Shown here in pieces: positions 26,054 to 35,975 of a stretch of DNA of 64,000 nt. Source of the stretch: Clostridium peptidivorans (GTDB taxonomy: Bacteria > Bacillota > Clostridia > Clostridiales > Clostridiaceae); assembly GCF_900205925.1 (NCBI RefSeq), contig NZ_OAOD01000011.1:56803-120802 (forward strand). The letters run 5' to 3'. Position numbers and translations under genes: made by a program. Under the pieces are notes generated by a model. The model ran no database searches. It saw only the letters and a list, made by a program, of their open reading frames with translations, and was not told where the DNA came from. How positions within the stretch are numbered: the first letter of the stretch is position 1; each line of letters begins with the position of its first letter.

Positions 26054-26084
26054 AAAGAATCCGGCCAATTATGCCGGATTCTTT
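26054..26084. terminator. Bidirectional terminator antiporter / hpd operon
   Basis: AAAGAATCCGGCC/GGCCGGATTCTTT-type stem (one mismatch: GGCCAATTATGCC loop region) with U-tracts both ways. Confidence 0.88.
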
Positions 26085-26112
26085 ATTATATACTTGAAAC
26101 TAATTTCTCATA

Positions 26113-27075
26113 TTAAAAATTAGTTTCATCTCCTATATAACAAGCAATTTCCCTATTTAAAAATAAATCTTGAATATGATCCATTTTATCCCGCGGAGTA
26201 CCCTCCTCATTTTTATAAGCATATATCTTTCCTAGCTGATTCCATTTAGAGTCTCCAAGTCTATGAAATGGTAATATGTTAATTTCATACAACCCTAGAG
26301 AATTCATAAACTCAGCAGTTTTTATTATATTTTCATCACTATCATTAAAATTTCTAATTACCGGCATTCTTAAAACTAGTCTTCCATTCCAATTTGACTT
26401 CGTAAGCTCTTCTATATTTTTTAATATTAAGTCATTATATACTCCTGTTTTTTCCTTATGCTTTTTTCCATCCATATGTTTTACATCTATAAATGCAAAA
26501 TTTATATATTTCATCACATCTAAAAAAGTCTTTGTATCCTTATAAGCTGTGGTTTCTATTGCAGTGTGTATATATTTTTCTTTGCATTTTTTCAAAACCT
26601 CAATTAAAAAATCCGATTGTAATAGCGGTTCTCCTCCACTAAAGGTAACTCCCCCTGTATCTCCCCAATATTGTCTATCCCTGTTTAATATATTTATAAG
26701 CGAATCTATATCATACCATTTTCCACAAAGCTTTAAAGCTTCATAATAACACGCTTTAGTACATTCAAAAGTATCACAGCTTCTGCATTTTTCCCAATGA
26801 ATATTTAAAGATTTATCCTGATTTAAATTTATTGATTTTTGAGGACAAACATTTATGCACATTTCACATCCATTATTAGATTTACATTTACTTTGTGCAA
26901 ACATTAATTTTTCCCCATAATACCAACCTTCAGGATTAGCACACCACTCACATTTAAGAGGGCATCCAGACATAAAACAAATAGTTCTACATCCAGGTCC
27001 ATCATGCACTGAATAACTTTGTATATCAAAAATTAACCCTTTACTTTCTTGCACTTTCTCCCCTACTTTCCCCAT
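26113..27075 (-). CDS. hpdA: 4-hydroxyphenylacetate decarboxylase activating enzyme
   Basis: 320 residues; glycyl-radical-enzyme activase. IFDIQSYSVHDGPGCRT at about 15-31, then the radical SAM CMSGCPLKCEWC-type CxxxCxxC near 34-45. A two-[4Fe-4S] ferredoxin insert follows with CEMCINVCPQKS near 73-84 and CRSCDTFECTKAC near 97-109. It makes the glycyl radical in HpdB. An internal GTG at residue 8 behind GGGGAG could be the real start. It is last in the hpd operon, separated from hpdC by a transporter. Confidence 0.88.
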   Translation of the reverse strand: MGKVGEKVQESKGLIFDIQSYSVHDGPGCRTICFMSGCPLKCEWCANPEGWYYGEKLMFAQSKCKSNNGCEMCINVCPQKSINLNQDKSLNIHWEKCRSCDTFECTKACYYEALKLCGKWYDIDSLINILNRDRQYWGDTGGVTFSGGEPLLQSDFLIEVLKKCKEKYIHTAIETTAYKDTKTFLDVMKYINFAFIDVKHMDGKKHKEKTGVYNDLILKNIEELTKSNWNGRLVLRMPVIRNFNDSDENIIKTAEFMNSLGLYEINILPFHRLGDSKWNQLGKIYAYKNEEGTPRDKMDHIQDLFLNREIACYIGDETNF

Positions 27076-27147
27076 TAATCAAAGACTTTGCTCTGAAAAA
27101 TTATTAATCTTTAACTTTTCAAAGCAAAGCCCTTTAAATAATCTTAC

Positions 27148-28419
27148 TTATTTAGCCACTTCATTTTTATTATTTATAGACAGCGGTAACGATAAAGCAG
27201 CTATTATAGATACTGCAAATGAACAAGTTGCAAATATTATAGAGTAAAGATAGCTTCCAGATTTATCAAATAAAAATCCTCCCATAAAGCTTCCAAGGGC
27301 TGGCCCTATGCCCATAACAACTAAAGTTGCTGTTCCCCAAATCTTACCTAGTGTTTTCCCTCCATAAATAGTACCTGCATATCCTGCAACTCCGCCTGGC
27401 TCAATTGCCCAGTAAATAGCAAATAATATACATGCAATTCCGCCTAGTATAATTGAATCTTTACTCATTAAAAGAAGTATACAAGCAACTACTCCCATAA
27501 CCGGTGCAAAAATAAGCATTATTTTTCTTCCTTTTGTTTCATTTCCAACTTTTACAACAACCTTATCTGCCACAACTCCCATTAAAGGCATGGTGATTAT
27601 TCCTGCAATACCTATCATTACATACAAATTGGTAGCTGTGTCTAAAGATAATTTAACATCTGTAGTCCAATAGGTAACAATTTGAGTCCAGATCAAAAAT
27701 TCTGCCACCATACTAGTTAAAAAAGCAACTATTGCTCCCCAAATAGGGAATGTAGCAAAGGCTTCTTTAACTGTCCACACATGTTCATTACCAGCTGCCT
27801 TTTTACCAGGAGCAGTTCCAAATGCTTCTAGTCCGTAATCCTGAGGATTTTTCTTTGCTACAATTGCTGCAATTAAAAGAGCAATTAGTACTACTACAGC
27901 AAGTCCTCTCATTGCTAGTCTCCAGTCCATAGTAAGCAAAACCTTCTTAACTCCTAAACTTAAAGCAACTTGAGCTACCGGCGCTCCCATAAAAGCAATA
28001 CCCCACATGGTAGCATAGGATTTTCCTATATACCATTTACGAACAGATACTGTAGAAGAAACCCAAAGCATACCTGTACCTATACCTGCAAAAATTGCAT
28101 AAGGAATTAAATATCCAAAATATGTTTGAGCAAAACTTGTTACATAAAATCCTAAAGCGGCACATACAGAACCAATAGCATAGGCAGGCTTAGTTCCCCA
28201 CTTATCTATTATCATACCACTGAAAAATGCTGTTAATGCATATACCATCATCATGATTGAATATCCAAGTGAAACCTTAGATACGCTCCATCCAAGGTCT
28301 TTAGTCATTGGTCCTAAGAGTACAGAAAAGGTAGATCTGTATCCAAATAGACAAAACACTGCCAGCCAAGAAGCAAGTACAACCATGTGGCCTAATTTAC
28401 TTGCTCTTCTATCTTCCAT
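27148..28419 (-). CDS. MFS transporter within the hpd operon
   Basis: 423 residues, 12 membrane helices. The motif-A-like loop MIIDKWGTKPAYAIG is near 63-77, with a large central loop near 205-225 (APGKKAAGNEHVW). The OFA-like pattern suggests monocarboxylate transport. Lying between hpdC and hpdA on one transcript, it probably imports 4-hydroxyphenylacetate or a related arylacetate, or exports product; this is inferred from position. The start follows AGGGGGAAAG. Confidence 0.8.
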   Translation of the reverse strand: MEDRRASKLGHMVVLASWLAVFCLFGYRSTFSVLLGPMTKDLGWSVSKVSLGYSIMMMVYALTAFFSGMIIDKWGTKPAYAIGSVCAALGFYVTSFAQTYFGYLIPYAIFAGIGTGMLWVSSTVSVRKWYIGKSYATMWGIAFMGAPVAQVALSLGVKKVLLTMDWRLAMRGLAVVVLIALLIAAIVAKKNPQDYGLEAFGTAPGKKAAGNEHVWTVKEAFATFPIWGAIVAFLTSMVAEFLIWTQIVTYWTTDVKLSLDTATNLYVMIGIAGIITMPLMGVVADKVVVKVGNETKGRKIMLIFAPVMGVVACILLLMSKDSIILGGIACILFAIYWAIEPGGVAGYAGTIYGGKTLGKIWGTATLVVMGIGPALGSFMGGFLFDKSGSYLYSIIFATCSFAVSIIAALSLPLSINNKNEVAK

Positions 28420-28434
28420 AGACTTTCCCCCTAA

Positions 28435-28698
28435 TTATCTTTTTTCATATCCTTCACAAGTTACTCCCATAAGCTCTCCATAGGTCCAATACTCTTTCTT
28501 AAGCCCAGTACATGTTCCCATATTATCTGCATTTGGATTTTTAAACTTGCTACAATTCTTACATTTTGGCACTTCGTTAAAATCTCCACACGCTGCGGAA
28601 TCTATAAATATAATAGAATTTGTTTTTCTACATATACCTTTAGCTACGTCTATAGAAGCAAAATTTAAACAATCATTGTGTTTATTGTTATTTTCCAT
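28435..28698 (-). CDS. hpdC: 4-hydroxyphenylacetate decarboxylase small subunit
   Basis: 87 residues from ATG at 28698 (AGGGGTG site; an upstream frame start at 28731 overlaps hpdB without one). The iron-sulfur pattern matches HpdC/CsdC: H7-x2-C10, C23 and C37 in the N-terminal half, and C46, C49, C63, C81 in the C-terminal half, for two [4Fe-4S] clusters. The end reads GVTCEGYEKR, very like C. difficile HpdC. The cysteine of the NFC triplet in that protein is Ala here. This subunit distinguishes the hydroxyphenylacetate enzyme from phenylacetate and indoleacetate decarboxylases. Confidence 0.9.
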   Translation of the reverse strand: MENNNKHNDCLNFASIDVAKGICRKTNSIIFIDSAACGDFNEVPKCKNCSKFKNPNADNMGTCTGLKKEYWTYGELMGVTCEGYEKR

Positions 28699-28702
28699 AA
28701 TA

Positions 28703-31420
28703 TTACACCCCTTCATATTCTGTTCTTGCAACTACTTCATCTTGAATTGGCTTTCCTATTTCACACCAATATTGAGTAAATCCAGCTACTCTTACCATCA
28801 AATCTCTATAATTTTCAGGCTTTTCTTGAGCATCTTTTAAAACCTTAGAGTCTACTATATTATATTGAATATGATATCCACCTTTTCTCATATAAGCTCT
28901 TGTAAGATCAAGAAGCTTCTTAGCCCCTTCTTCTCCTTTTATAGCACTTGGATGAATCTTTAAGTTCATTTGAGAGTTTTGTGATTTAGTATGATCCCAA
29001 ATAGTTGCAGAATTAAACAACGCATAAGCTCCATTTTTATCTGTTCCAGGATATGCAGACATAGATCCATCTGAATAAGTTGTTCCTGATAGTCTTCCAT
29101 CTGGAGTTGCAAGTGTTGCTGCTCCTTGAGCACCGTGGGTTGATACAGAAATCTGGCATGCATACATTTTCTTACCAAAAAGTGATTCATAGTTATGAGT
29201 CATTTCACAGAACCAATCTTCATATTCCTTTAAAATGCTGTCTACATATGCATCATCATTTCCGTATTTAGGTGCAAGTAGGCAATCTCCATATATCTTG
29301 TCATACCTACTTCCATCTTCTCTCTTTTCCTGATCTGCCAAAGAGTAACTTCCTACTTCTGATGCAGTTTTAAATCCAAAATTATTAAGCATTGCCTCTT
29401 TTATTTCTTCTAAAGTATATTTCTTATCGTCATATACTAATTTTTTAATTGCTGCTAAGGAGTTAACCATATTTATAGTTCCACAGCTTTCAACATTATA
29501 AGTGGCATTATATCTATATCCCATATTGCCAATGTGCTGTCCTTTATCTAGACAATCTGGCTTCAGCATTGAGCTAAATACTGCCATGTTATTTTTTCTC
29601 CAAATGTCATGTTGAATGTTATTTGTTCTAGCAAGACAATCACATGTTGCATCATAATATTCTTTATAGATATTCCAAAGCTCTTCGAAGGTTTCAAGTT
29701 TTTTATTATGTGGAGGATATACTTGAATATCTGTTCTATGATCCTTCCCATTTGTTATTACCAATTCTAAAATTTTTGGATTTGCAATAAAATGTACCCC
29801 TACGCTTGTTGGCTGTCCTGCTCCTCCTGGAATAAAGTATTTCTTACCATTCAAAGTAAGCTCTTTCCATGCACAAGGTGATGTCTCTAAACATCCTCCT
29901 ATGGCAAATGATCTAGCTTCTTCTACTGTCATACCTTCTTCTGCATATTGATTTAATATAAATTGCATACCACCTTGATTATTCATCCATGCTGGATACC
30001 CCGCTCCAGTTTTATCACATTCAATACATTTCAATAAGAATTCTTCTGGAAGCTTTTCATCATATAAAACTGATAATGTTGGTTGAGGTGATCCGCAAGT
30101 AATTCCGGCTTCAACTATTAACATTTCTAGTTCATTAGCTGCAGATTCACCATACTTAGTAAGACCACCTAAACTTAAATTATTAAATGTGTTTCCTGAA
30201 AGCACTCCTCCTACAACTCCTGTAGATGCAAAGCAATCTATACATGTAAATTTAACTCTATGAAGTTCTAATAATTCTAAAGCTTCATTTTTAGTAAGTC
30301 TGCCTGCTTCTAAATCCTGCTTAAACCAAGGATAAAGCACCTGTCCTACTCTTCCTGGTGAAAGCCCTGAAATTGCATCTTCATTTAAACAAGCAATGTG
30401 AATAGTATAAGTAAGCTGAAGAGCTTCTCTAAAAGTTCTTGGCTGATTGTGAGCTATCCATTCTAAACAATTTGCTATTTCTTCATATTCTTCTTTTTGA
30501 ACTTTATCCTCTGTTACACTAATAAGTCTTTTAGCTTCCTTCACATAGTTTAAAATCCAGTTTTGTATTCCTTCTACTACTAATTTTACAGCTTCATAGA
30601 AGTATAATCTGTCCATTCCTATTATTCCATCGCCATCAGCATTTCCAGCCACTTCTTTTTTGCATTCTTCAGCCATTTTTATTAAACCATCAAATCCATA
30701 TTGGAGAGGATAATAATAATTTATAACTTCTCTTCCTTGTGGAAGTGTAAATCCAGAGTCGAACATACATATTAAGCTCTTCATTATATTTTCTTTGATT
30801 TCATAACTTGGAACTATTTGCTCATACTTATGTCCTAAGTCTTCTACAGATTTTCCTACCCATTCCTTTGCTAGTGTCACTAAAGCAGGAACTTCTTCTT
30901 TTCTAATTCCAAATTTTCCAGCTATAGATACTATATTTCCAAAACTATTAGTAACATTTCCTCCGCCAGTACCAAATTTACTTAACTCACCAGCACTTGC
31001 ACTTCCTCTTTTCAAAGCTTCTTTATAAAGCTCATCTTCCTTTGCTACAAAAAATCCTTCTGAAAGCCAAGGCATTGGAAAAGAACCCCTATAGTAATTA
31101 GTTTTTTGCATTACAAGCTTTTCCCCTGGGAAAATAGTTGGAGTTAAATGTGAAAATGCGCATTTCAATGCTTCAGCTCTTCTAACTACATTAATTTCTC
31201 CTTCTAATTCATTCCATCTTCTTGTATACCAATATGGAAATTCCGTATTAGTGGAAGATAATGTATTATAATATATATCCCTTAATTTTTTTGCTCTCTC
31301 TGAAGGCTCTTTTTTTACTTCCCTATCTACTAGCTCTTCCGGCGCAGTTCCACCCGCTTGAAAATTAATAGGTAATCCCTTGCCTGCTAATATGTCTGCT
31401 AGTTTTTTCTTTACTGACAT
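28703..31420 (-). CDS. hpdB: 4-hydroxyphenylacetate decarboxylase, glycyl radical subunit
   Basis: 905 residues from ATG at 31420 (AGGAGG 8 nt upstream; the ATG at 31426 is too close). The thiyl Cys lies in [10 protein letters not shown] near 510 and the glycyl radical site in [10 protein letters not shown] near 876-885. The end, [20 protein letters not shown], is nearly the same as C. difficile HpdB as I recall it. It decarboxylates 4-hydroxyphenylacetate from tyrosine to p-cresol in the cytoplasm. It leads hpdB-hpdC-MFS-hpdA; hpdC follows after 4 nt. Confidence 0.93.
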   Translation of the reverse strand: MSVKKKLADILAGKGLPINFQAGGTAPEELVDREVKKEPSERAKKLRDIYYNTLSSTNTEFPYWYTRRWNELEGEINVVRRAEALKCAFSHLTPTIFPGEKLVMQKTNYYRGSFPMPWLSEGFFVAKEDELYKEALKRGSASAGELSKFGTGGGNVTNSFGNIVSIAGKFGIRKEEVPALVTLAKEWVGKSVEDLGHKYEQIVPSYEIKENIMKSLICMFDSGFTLPQGREVINYYYPLQYGFDGLIKMAEECKKEVAGNADGDGIIGMDRLYFYEAVKLVVEGIQNWILNYVKEAKRLISVTEDKVQKEEYEEIANCLEWIAHNQPRTFREALQLTYTIHIACLNEDAISGLSPGRVGQVLYPWFKQDLEAGRLTKNEALELLELHRVKFTCIDCFASTGVVGGVLSGNTFNNLSLGGLTKYGESAANELEMLIVEAGITCGSPQPTLSVLYDEKLPEEFLLKCIECDKTGAGYPAWMNNQGGMQFILNQYAEEGMTVEEARSFAIGGCLETSPCAWKELTLNGKKYFIPGGAGQPTSVGVHFIANPKILELVITNGKDHRTDIQVYPPHNKKLETFEELWNIYKEYYDATCDCLARTNNIQHDIWRKNNMAVFSSMLKPDCLDKGQHIGNMGYRYNATYNVESCGTINMVNSLAAIKKLVYDDKKYTLEEIKEAMLNNFGFKTASEVGSYSLADQEKREDGSRYDKIYGDCLLAPKYGNDDAYVDSILKEYEDWFCEMTHNYESLFGKKMYACQISVSTHGAQGAATLATPDGRLSGTTYSDGSMSAYPGTDKNGAYALFNSATIWDHTKSQNSQMNLKIHPSAIKGEEGAKKLLDLTRAYMRKGGYHIQYNIVDSKVLKDAQEKPENYRDLMVRVAGFTQYWCEIGKPIQDEVVARTEYEGV

Positions 31421-31508
31421 TTTCATCTCCTCCTAACGTCTTTAAAATTGTTTTACAACCTATAGATATGTTTTTACAGATTTTTTTATTACTTTACAAA
31501 AAGCTCAA

Positions 31509-31535
31509 AAACTGCAGTAATAACTACTGCAGTTT
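31509..31535 (-). terminator. Terminator between the HAD gene and hpdB
   Basis: Perfect stem AAACTGCAGTA/TACTGCAGTTT, then TTGAGCTTTTTG on the minus strand. It separates the HAD gene from the hpd operon. Confidence 0.75.
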
Positions 31536-31549
31536 CAAATTATCTATTT

Positions 31550-32053
31550 TTATTCATATATTAATATTTTCTTTATAACTTCCAACAAGTTGCTTCCATT
31601 TACGTTAGCCTTATCACAAAGCACTCCAATCTTACCCGTTTTACATCCTGCCTTTATTCCTGCTTCCACATCGGTATTTCTATCTCCTATCATCCAACTT
31701 TCTTTAACATTTATATTATATTTTTCTATAAGTTCAAGTAACATTGTTGGATTAGGTTTTCTACAAGAAGCATTTCTATCATAATACGGACAGTATACTA
31801 TTTCCTTTATTTCTCCATAAGGTTTTACTTCCTCTATAAGCTTTTGATGTATCTTTTTAAGTTCATCTTCTGTTAATGTTCCTACTTCTATTCCTCCCTG
31901 ATTTGTTACTACAAATATACTATAGCCGGCCTCTGCTGCAATTTTAATTGCTTCCTTTGCATCTTCAAATATTATTAAGTCTTCAGGAGTACATACATAT
32001 TCTTTAAAATCATTTATTACTCCGTCTCTATCTAAAAATAATGCTTTATTCAA
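31550..32053 (-). CDS. HAD-IIIA phosphatase, GmhB/HisB-like
   Basis: 167 residues from a TTG with AGGAGG 9 nt upstream (another TTG at 32062 abuts that site). HAD motif I FLDRDGVIND near 6-15; motif II VTNQGG near 50; zinc-loop-like CPYYDRNASCRKPNP with two cysteines; motif IV GDRNTDVEAG near 138. It resembles D,D-heptose-1,7-bisphosphate phosphatase (GmhB) and the histidinol-phosphatase half of HisB. No sugar-nucleotide genes are nearby. Confidence 0.85.
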   Translation of the reverse strand: MNKALFLDRDGVINDFKEYVCTPEDLIIFEDAKEAIKIAAEAGYSIFVVTNQGGIEVGTLTEDELKKIHQKLIEEVKPYGEIKEIVYCPYYDRNASCRKPNPTMLLELIEKYNINVKESWMIGDRNTDVEAGIKAGCKTGKIGVLCDKANVNGSNLLEVIKKILIYE

Positions 32054-32293
32054 ATACGCCAACCTCCTATTTAAGAATTCATTATTACATTAAACAAGTA
32101 AAGAATAATTCTTATTATATAATAAATAAATTCACGAAAAATTTTCATAATAAATATCAATACTAAATTTATAATTGTGTGCATAATAAACTATTTTGAA
32201 TAATATAAATTATAGTTTATATAATAATTTTACCATAATTATATAGTTAATCTATAAAATTGTTGAATATGTTAAACTTTAGCACATTATTTA

Positions 32294-32322
32294 TTGACTA
32301 ATAGCTAATAAAAATATATCAT
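32294..32322 (+). promoter_or_regulatory. Probable promoter of glycogen phosphorylase
   Basis: TTGACT (32294-32299), 17-nt spacer, TATCAT (32317-32322), about 35 nt before the TTG start. The rest of 32054-32293 holds nothing recognisable. Confidence 0.5.
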
Positions 32323-32356
32323 ATGGAAATACAGTAAATAAAGAGGAGGGTTTTCC

Positions 32357-34765
32357 TTGAATATAGATAAAGAAAAAATTAAAAGTGACTTTTTGCAAAA
32401 TCTTATTAATTTATATTCCGTGGATATTAATGAAGCTTCTTTACTTCAAAAGTACTTTGCTTTAGGCTCCTTAGTAAGATCCTATGCTGCAGAAAACTGG
32501 TTAGAAACCAACAAAAAATATACTAATAATACTGATAAACAGATATATTACTTTTCCATGGAATTTTTAATTGGACGGCTCCTTGGAAATAATATGATGA
32601 ATTTGGGTATTTACAATACATGTAACGAAGCATTAAAAGAACTTAATATAAATATAAATGAACTTGAAGAAATCGAAAGCGATGCTGGTCTTGGCAATGG
32701 TGGTCTTGGAAGACTTGCTGCTTGCTTTTTAGATTCCATGGCATCTCTTAATATTCCTGGTCATGGCAATGGAATAAGATATAATTACGGACTTTTTGAA
32801 CAAAAGATAATTGATGGATATCAAATAGAGGTACCTGATAAATGGTTAAAGGAAGGTAATGTTTGGGAAACTAGAAAAGCAAATAAGTCTGTTACTGTTA
32901 ATTTTTATGGAACGGTAAAACATATATCCGAAAACGGGAAAACAAGATTTATACAAGAAAACACAGAAACAATACTTGCTGTGCCTTATGATACTCCCGT
33001 TATAGGATATAATAATAAAACAGTAAATACTCTAAGACTTTGGAGCGCTGAGCCAATAGATAAGGATTTTGACTTAAATTTATTTAGCCAAGGAGAATAT
33101 TCTAAAGCAGTTGAATATAAGTCCTCTATTGAGTCTATAACTAAGGTGCTTTACCCAGATGACTCCACAGAAAAAGGAAGACTTCTTAGATTAAAACAGC
33201 AGTATTTCTTTGTAAGTGCTGGTCTTCAAAGTATAATCAGAAGATATAAAAAACTTAATAAATCTATGACTGAATTTCACAAGTATGTAGCAATACAAAT
33301 AAATGATACTCATCCTGCTGTTGCAGTACCTGAGCTTATGAGATTATTAATAGATGTAGAAGGACTTCACTGGGATGAGGCATGGAATGTGACTACTAAT
33401 ACTTTGGCTTACACTAATCATACAATTCTTGCTGAAGCAATGGAAAAATGGCCTGTAGATATGTTTAAAAATCTTTTACCAAGGATTTATATGCTTATAG
33501 AAGAGATAAACAGAAGATTTTCTATTGAAGTCATAGATAAATTTAATGACTCAAACAAACTAAAAGAGATGTCCATAATACAAGACGGCTATATTAGAAT
33601 GGCTTATCTTGCTATTGTTGGAAGCCACTCTGTAAATGGTGTAGCAAAACTTCATACAGATCTTTTAAAAAAGCAGGAGCTATCTAATTTTAATGAATTC
33701 TATCCTGGCAAATTTAATAATAAAACTAATGGTATAACTCACAGACGATGGCTTTTAAAAGCTAATCCAAACTTAAGTAACCTTATAACTAAAAATATTG
33801 GAGAAAGCTTTATATATGAGCCTCTAGACCTTATAAAACTAAAACCTTTTGCATATGATAGTGGATTTAGAGAAGAATTTCATAAGATAAAACTTAATAA
33901 CAAAATTGAATTTTGTAAGTTTGCTAAAGATAAATTCAATATGGATATAGACCCTAATTCTATATTTGATGTTCAAGTTAAGAGATTACATGCTTATAAA
34001 AGGCAAGTTTTAAATTTGTTTAATATAATGGATTTATACTTTAGACTTAAAGATAATCCTGAAATTGATATTATACCTCGAACTTTTTTCTTTGGTGCTA
34101 AAGCTGCCCCCTCCTATCATCTTGCAAAACAAACTATAAAACTTATTAATACTGTAGGAGATATAATAAACAATGCGCCTTGTGTGAAAGGAAGAATAAA
34201 AGTATATTTCCTTCCTAACTATTCTGTATCCTTAGCGGAAAAAATAATTCCTTGTGCTAATGTAAGCGAACAAATTTCTACAGCTACCAAGGAAGCCTCT
34301 GGTACTGGAAACATGAAATTTATGATGAATGGAGCAATTACCTTAGCCACCTTAGATGGAGCTAATATCGAAATAAAGGATGCCGTAAGTGAAGAAAATA
34401 TAGTTATATTTGGATTAAATAAAGAGGAAGTTTTAAGTTATCAAAAAAATCATAACTATAATTCCTATGAACTTTATAATTCTGACATGAGAATAAAAAG
34501 AATATTAGACTCACTTATAGATGGATCCTTAAGCCCTAATAAAAATGAATTTAAGGATATATATGATTCTCTTTTAAATGGAAATGACGAATACTTTGTT
34601 TTAAAAGATTTTGCAGCCTATGTAGATGCACAAAACAAAATAGATACTCTTTATAGAGATAAAGATCTTTGGAACAAAATGTGTGTTATAAATATCGCCC
34701 ATTCAGGAAGATTTTCTTCAGATAACACCATCAAGAGGTATTGGGAAGACATTTGGAGCGTATAG
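32357..34765 (+). CDS. glgP: Glycogen/maltodextrin phosphorylase
   Basis: 802 residues, full family length, from a TTG start after GAGGAGGG. Typical blocks: YYFSMEFLIGRLLGNN, DAGLGNGGLGRLAACFLDSM (105-125 region), INDTHPAVAVPELMRLL, NGITHRRWLLKANP, FDVQVKRLHAYKRQ, and the PLP-lysine block KEASGTGNMKFMMNGA near 645-660. It releases glucose-1-phosphate from alpha-1,4-glucan. No glgABCD cluster is adjacent. Its stop is followed after 3 nt by repeat A4 rather than an ordinary terminator. Confidence 0.95.
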   Translation: MNIDKEKIKSDFLQNLINLYSVDINEASLLQKYFALGSLVRSYAAENWLETNKKYTNNTDKQIYYFSMEFLIGRLLGNNMMNLGIYNTCNEALKELNININELEEIESDAGLGNGGLGRLAACFLDSMASLNIPGHGNGIRYNYGLFEQKIIDGYQIEVPDKWLKEGNVWETRKANKSVTVNFYGTVKHISENGKTRFIQENTETILAVPYDTPVIGYNNKTVNTLRLWSAEPIDKDFDLNLFSQGEYSKAVEYKSSIESITKVLYPDDSTEKGRLLRLKQQYFFVSAGLQSIIRRYKKLNKSMTEFHKYVAIQINDTHPAVAVPELMRLLIDVEGLHWDEAWNVTTNTLAYTNHTILAEAMEKWPVDMFKNLLPRIYMLIEEINRRFSIEVIDKFNDSNKLKEMSIIQDGYIRMAYLAIVGSHSVNGVAKLHTDLLKKQELSNFNEFYPGKFNNKTNGITHRRWLLKANPNLSNLITKNIGESFIYEPLDLIKLKPFAYDSGFREEFHKIKLNNKIEFCKFAKDKFNMDIDPNSIFDVQVKRLHAYKRQVLNLFNIMDLYFRLKDNPEIDIIPRTFFFGAKAAPSYHLAKQTIKLINTVGDIINNAPCVKGRIKVYFLPNYSVSLAEKIIPCANVSEQISTATKEASGTGNMKFMMNGAITLATLDGANIEIKDAVSEENIVIFGLNKEEVLSYQKNHNYNSYELYNSDMRIKRILDSLIDGSLSPNKNEFKDIYDSLLNGNDEYFVLKDFAAYVDAQNKIDTLYRDKDLWNKMCVINIAHSGRFSSDNTIKRYWEDIWSV

Positions 34766-34768
34766 TTG

Positions 34769-35072
34769 AAATTTTAAGGTAATGTTGAATCTAACGTATG
34801 GGATTTGCATAATTGATGAAACATCTCAGCAAACTGAGATGTGCTAATTTATAAAGAAATCATAGATTTCTATAAATTATGCAACCGATTCACTGCACAA
34901 AGAAGCTCTAATATTTGTGCCTTTAAACCACCTAAATTTTCTAAACTCGCTGTCGCTCAGACAGTAGAAAATTCTTTACGGTGTTTTAAAGTCAGAAATA
35001 AAGGGCTTCTAGTTGCTTGTTCAATGCTTTCTACAATGCAAATCTCATACTATATATTCAACATTAAAAATA
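34769..35072 (+). repeat. Structured repeat A, copy 4 (with C insert)
   Basis: About 304 bp. Outer arms CGTATGGGATTTGCAT and ATGCAAATCTCATAC; apical stem TTTTCTA/TAGAAAA around AACTCGCTGTCGCTCAGACAG. A C module is inserted at 34818-34884. Sense to glgP. An 85-codon frame inside is a by-product of the repeat. Confidence 0.85.
34818..34884 (+). repeat. Structured repeat C inside A4
   Basis: GAAACATCTCAG..CTGAGATGTG and AATTTATA..TATAAATT. Hairpin 2 has A/T at its base where other copies have G/C, a paired change. Confidence 0.8.
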
Positions 35073-35175
35073 TCACTAAAACTGCTGGAAGGAAGTAATT
35101 TGGCTTTAGCCAAATTGCTTTTAAATTGATACTTATCAAAGGGCTGGTAAGTCCGCAGACCGGTAAGTTGTAAAA
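35073..35175. repeat. Repeat segment B, partial (right half, inverted)
   Basis: Contains GGCTGGTAAGTCCGCAGACC, the inverse of the right half of B1, and the small hairpin AATTTGGCTTTAGCCAAATT in place of TTTCGCCAAAGCGAAA. Joined to the right end of A4. Confidence 0.55.
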
Positions 35176-35283
35176 TATTAGATGCTCTATTTTTTATTAA
35201 GCATTTTTTATACTATTATCTTATCTTTAACTTATAAATTTAATAACAAAGCAACAATATTTAAAGAAAGGATTTTGTATATA

Positions 35284-35892
35284 ATGAAAGCAAAATTTCT
35301 AAAGAAAGAGTTTATTCTTGTTATTTTATCCTTATTATTTTCAAATATATTAATTGGTTGCTCTATTGATAAATCTACAACTGCTTCTTACAATAAAAAA
35401 AACTCTTCAATATCACAGGGAGAAAAAAAAGAAATATCAAAAGATTCTTCTAAAGAAGTAAATTCAACCGAAAAATTAGGTGAAGATGAAAATTATAAAA
35501 ATAATATCTCTCCAGAAACAGTTAAAGTAAGCGGTAAGGTTAAATTATATGAAGGCACCTATTTTGATGACAGGCGTTTTGGAGATAATATTTTGGAAAG
35601 TTCTTATGAAGTTGTCATCTCCAATGTGAGGGATACTTCTTTTGATTTTACCATCTGTCAATTAGATGCAGAAACAGGAGAGAGAAAAGTTATTTTCCTT
35701 ACAAATACAGCCGTTTTTATAGGAGATGGGACAAAGGCTGCTTTTTACGGAAAGAATTACACCCTTAATTTTACATTTCCAAATAATCACGGTGCATATC
35801 CTGTTGTAACAGACATGAAGGTATCTGGATTTCAGCCATTGGAAGGTAAAACTTACGTTAATAATGGAATACCAGGGCATGAATTTGGCTAG
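35284..35892 (+). CDS. Putative lipoprotein of unknown function
   Basis: 202 residues from ATG at 35284 with AAAGGA 11 nt upstream. A signal peptide with lipobox ILIGC places the lipidated Cys near residue 24. A Ser/Lys/Glu-rich linker of about 60 residues follows, then a compact beta-rich domain at about 85-202 (KVKLYEGTYFDDRRFGDNIL, TAVFIGDGTKAAFYGKNYTL). It is probably exposed on the outer face of the membrane. No catalytic motif is recognised. Confidence 0.7.
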   Translation: MKAKFLKKEFILVILSLLFSNILIGCSIDKSTTASYNKKNSSISQGEKKEISKDSSKEVNSTEKLGEDENYKNNISPETVKVSGKVKLYEGTYFDDRRFGDNILESSYEVVISNVRDTSFDFTICQLDAETGERKVIFLTNTAVFIGDGTKAAFYGKNYTLNFTFPNNHGAYPVVTDMKVSGFQPLEGKTYVNNGIPGHEFG

Positions 35893-35920
35893 AAGAATAG
35901 TGTTGATAATATAACATTTT

Positions 35921-35950
35921 TTAAGGGAACATCCAAAAGAGTTCCCTTAA
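35921..35950. terminator. Bidirectional terminator
   Basis: TTAAGGGAAC/GTTCCCTTAA stem between the convergent lipoprotein and HD genes, preceded by CATTTTTT. Confidence 0.75.
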
Positions 35951-35975
35951 TTCACATTTTAATAATTTTCCGGAT

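Noticed and set aside
28703..31420. Glycyl radical enzyme as glycerol dehydratase, choline lyase or hydroxyproline dehydratase
   Set aside because: The hpdC small subunit next door, a two-ferredoxin activase and the near-identical C-terminus to HpdB identify 4-hydroxyphenylacetate decarboxylase.
34841..35098. 85-codon open frame after glycogen phosphorylase
   Set aside because: It lies wholly within repeat A4 and its C insert and is not conserved as protein in other A copies.
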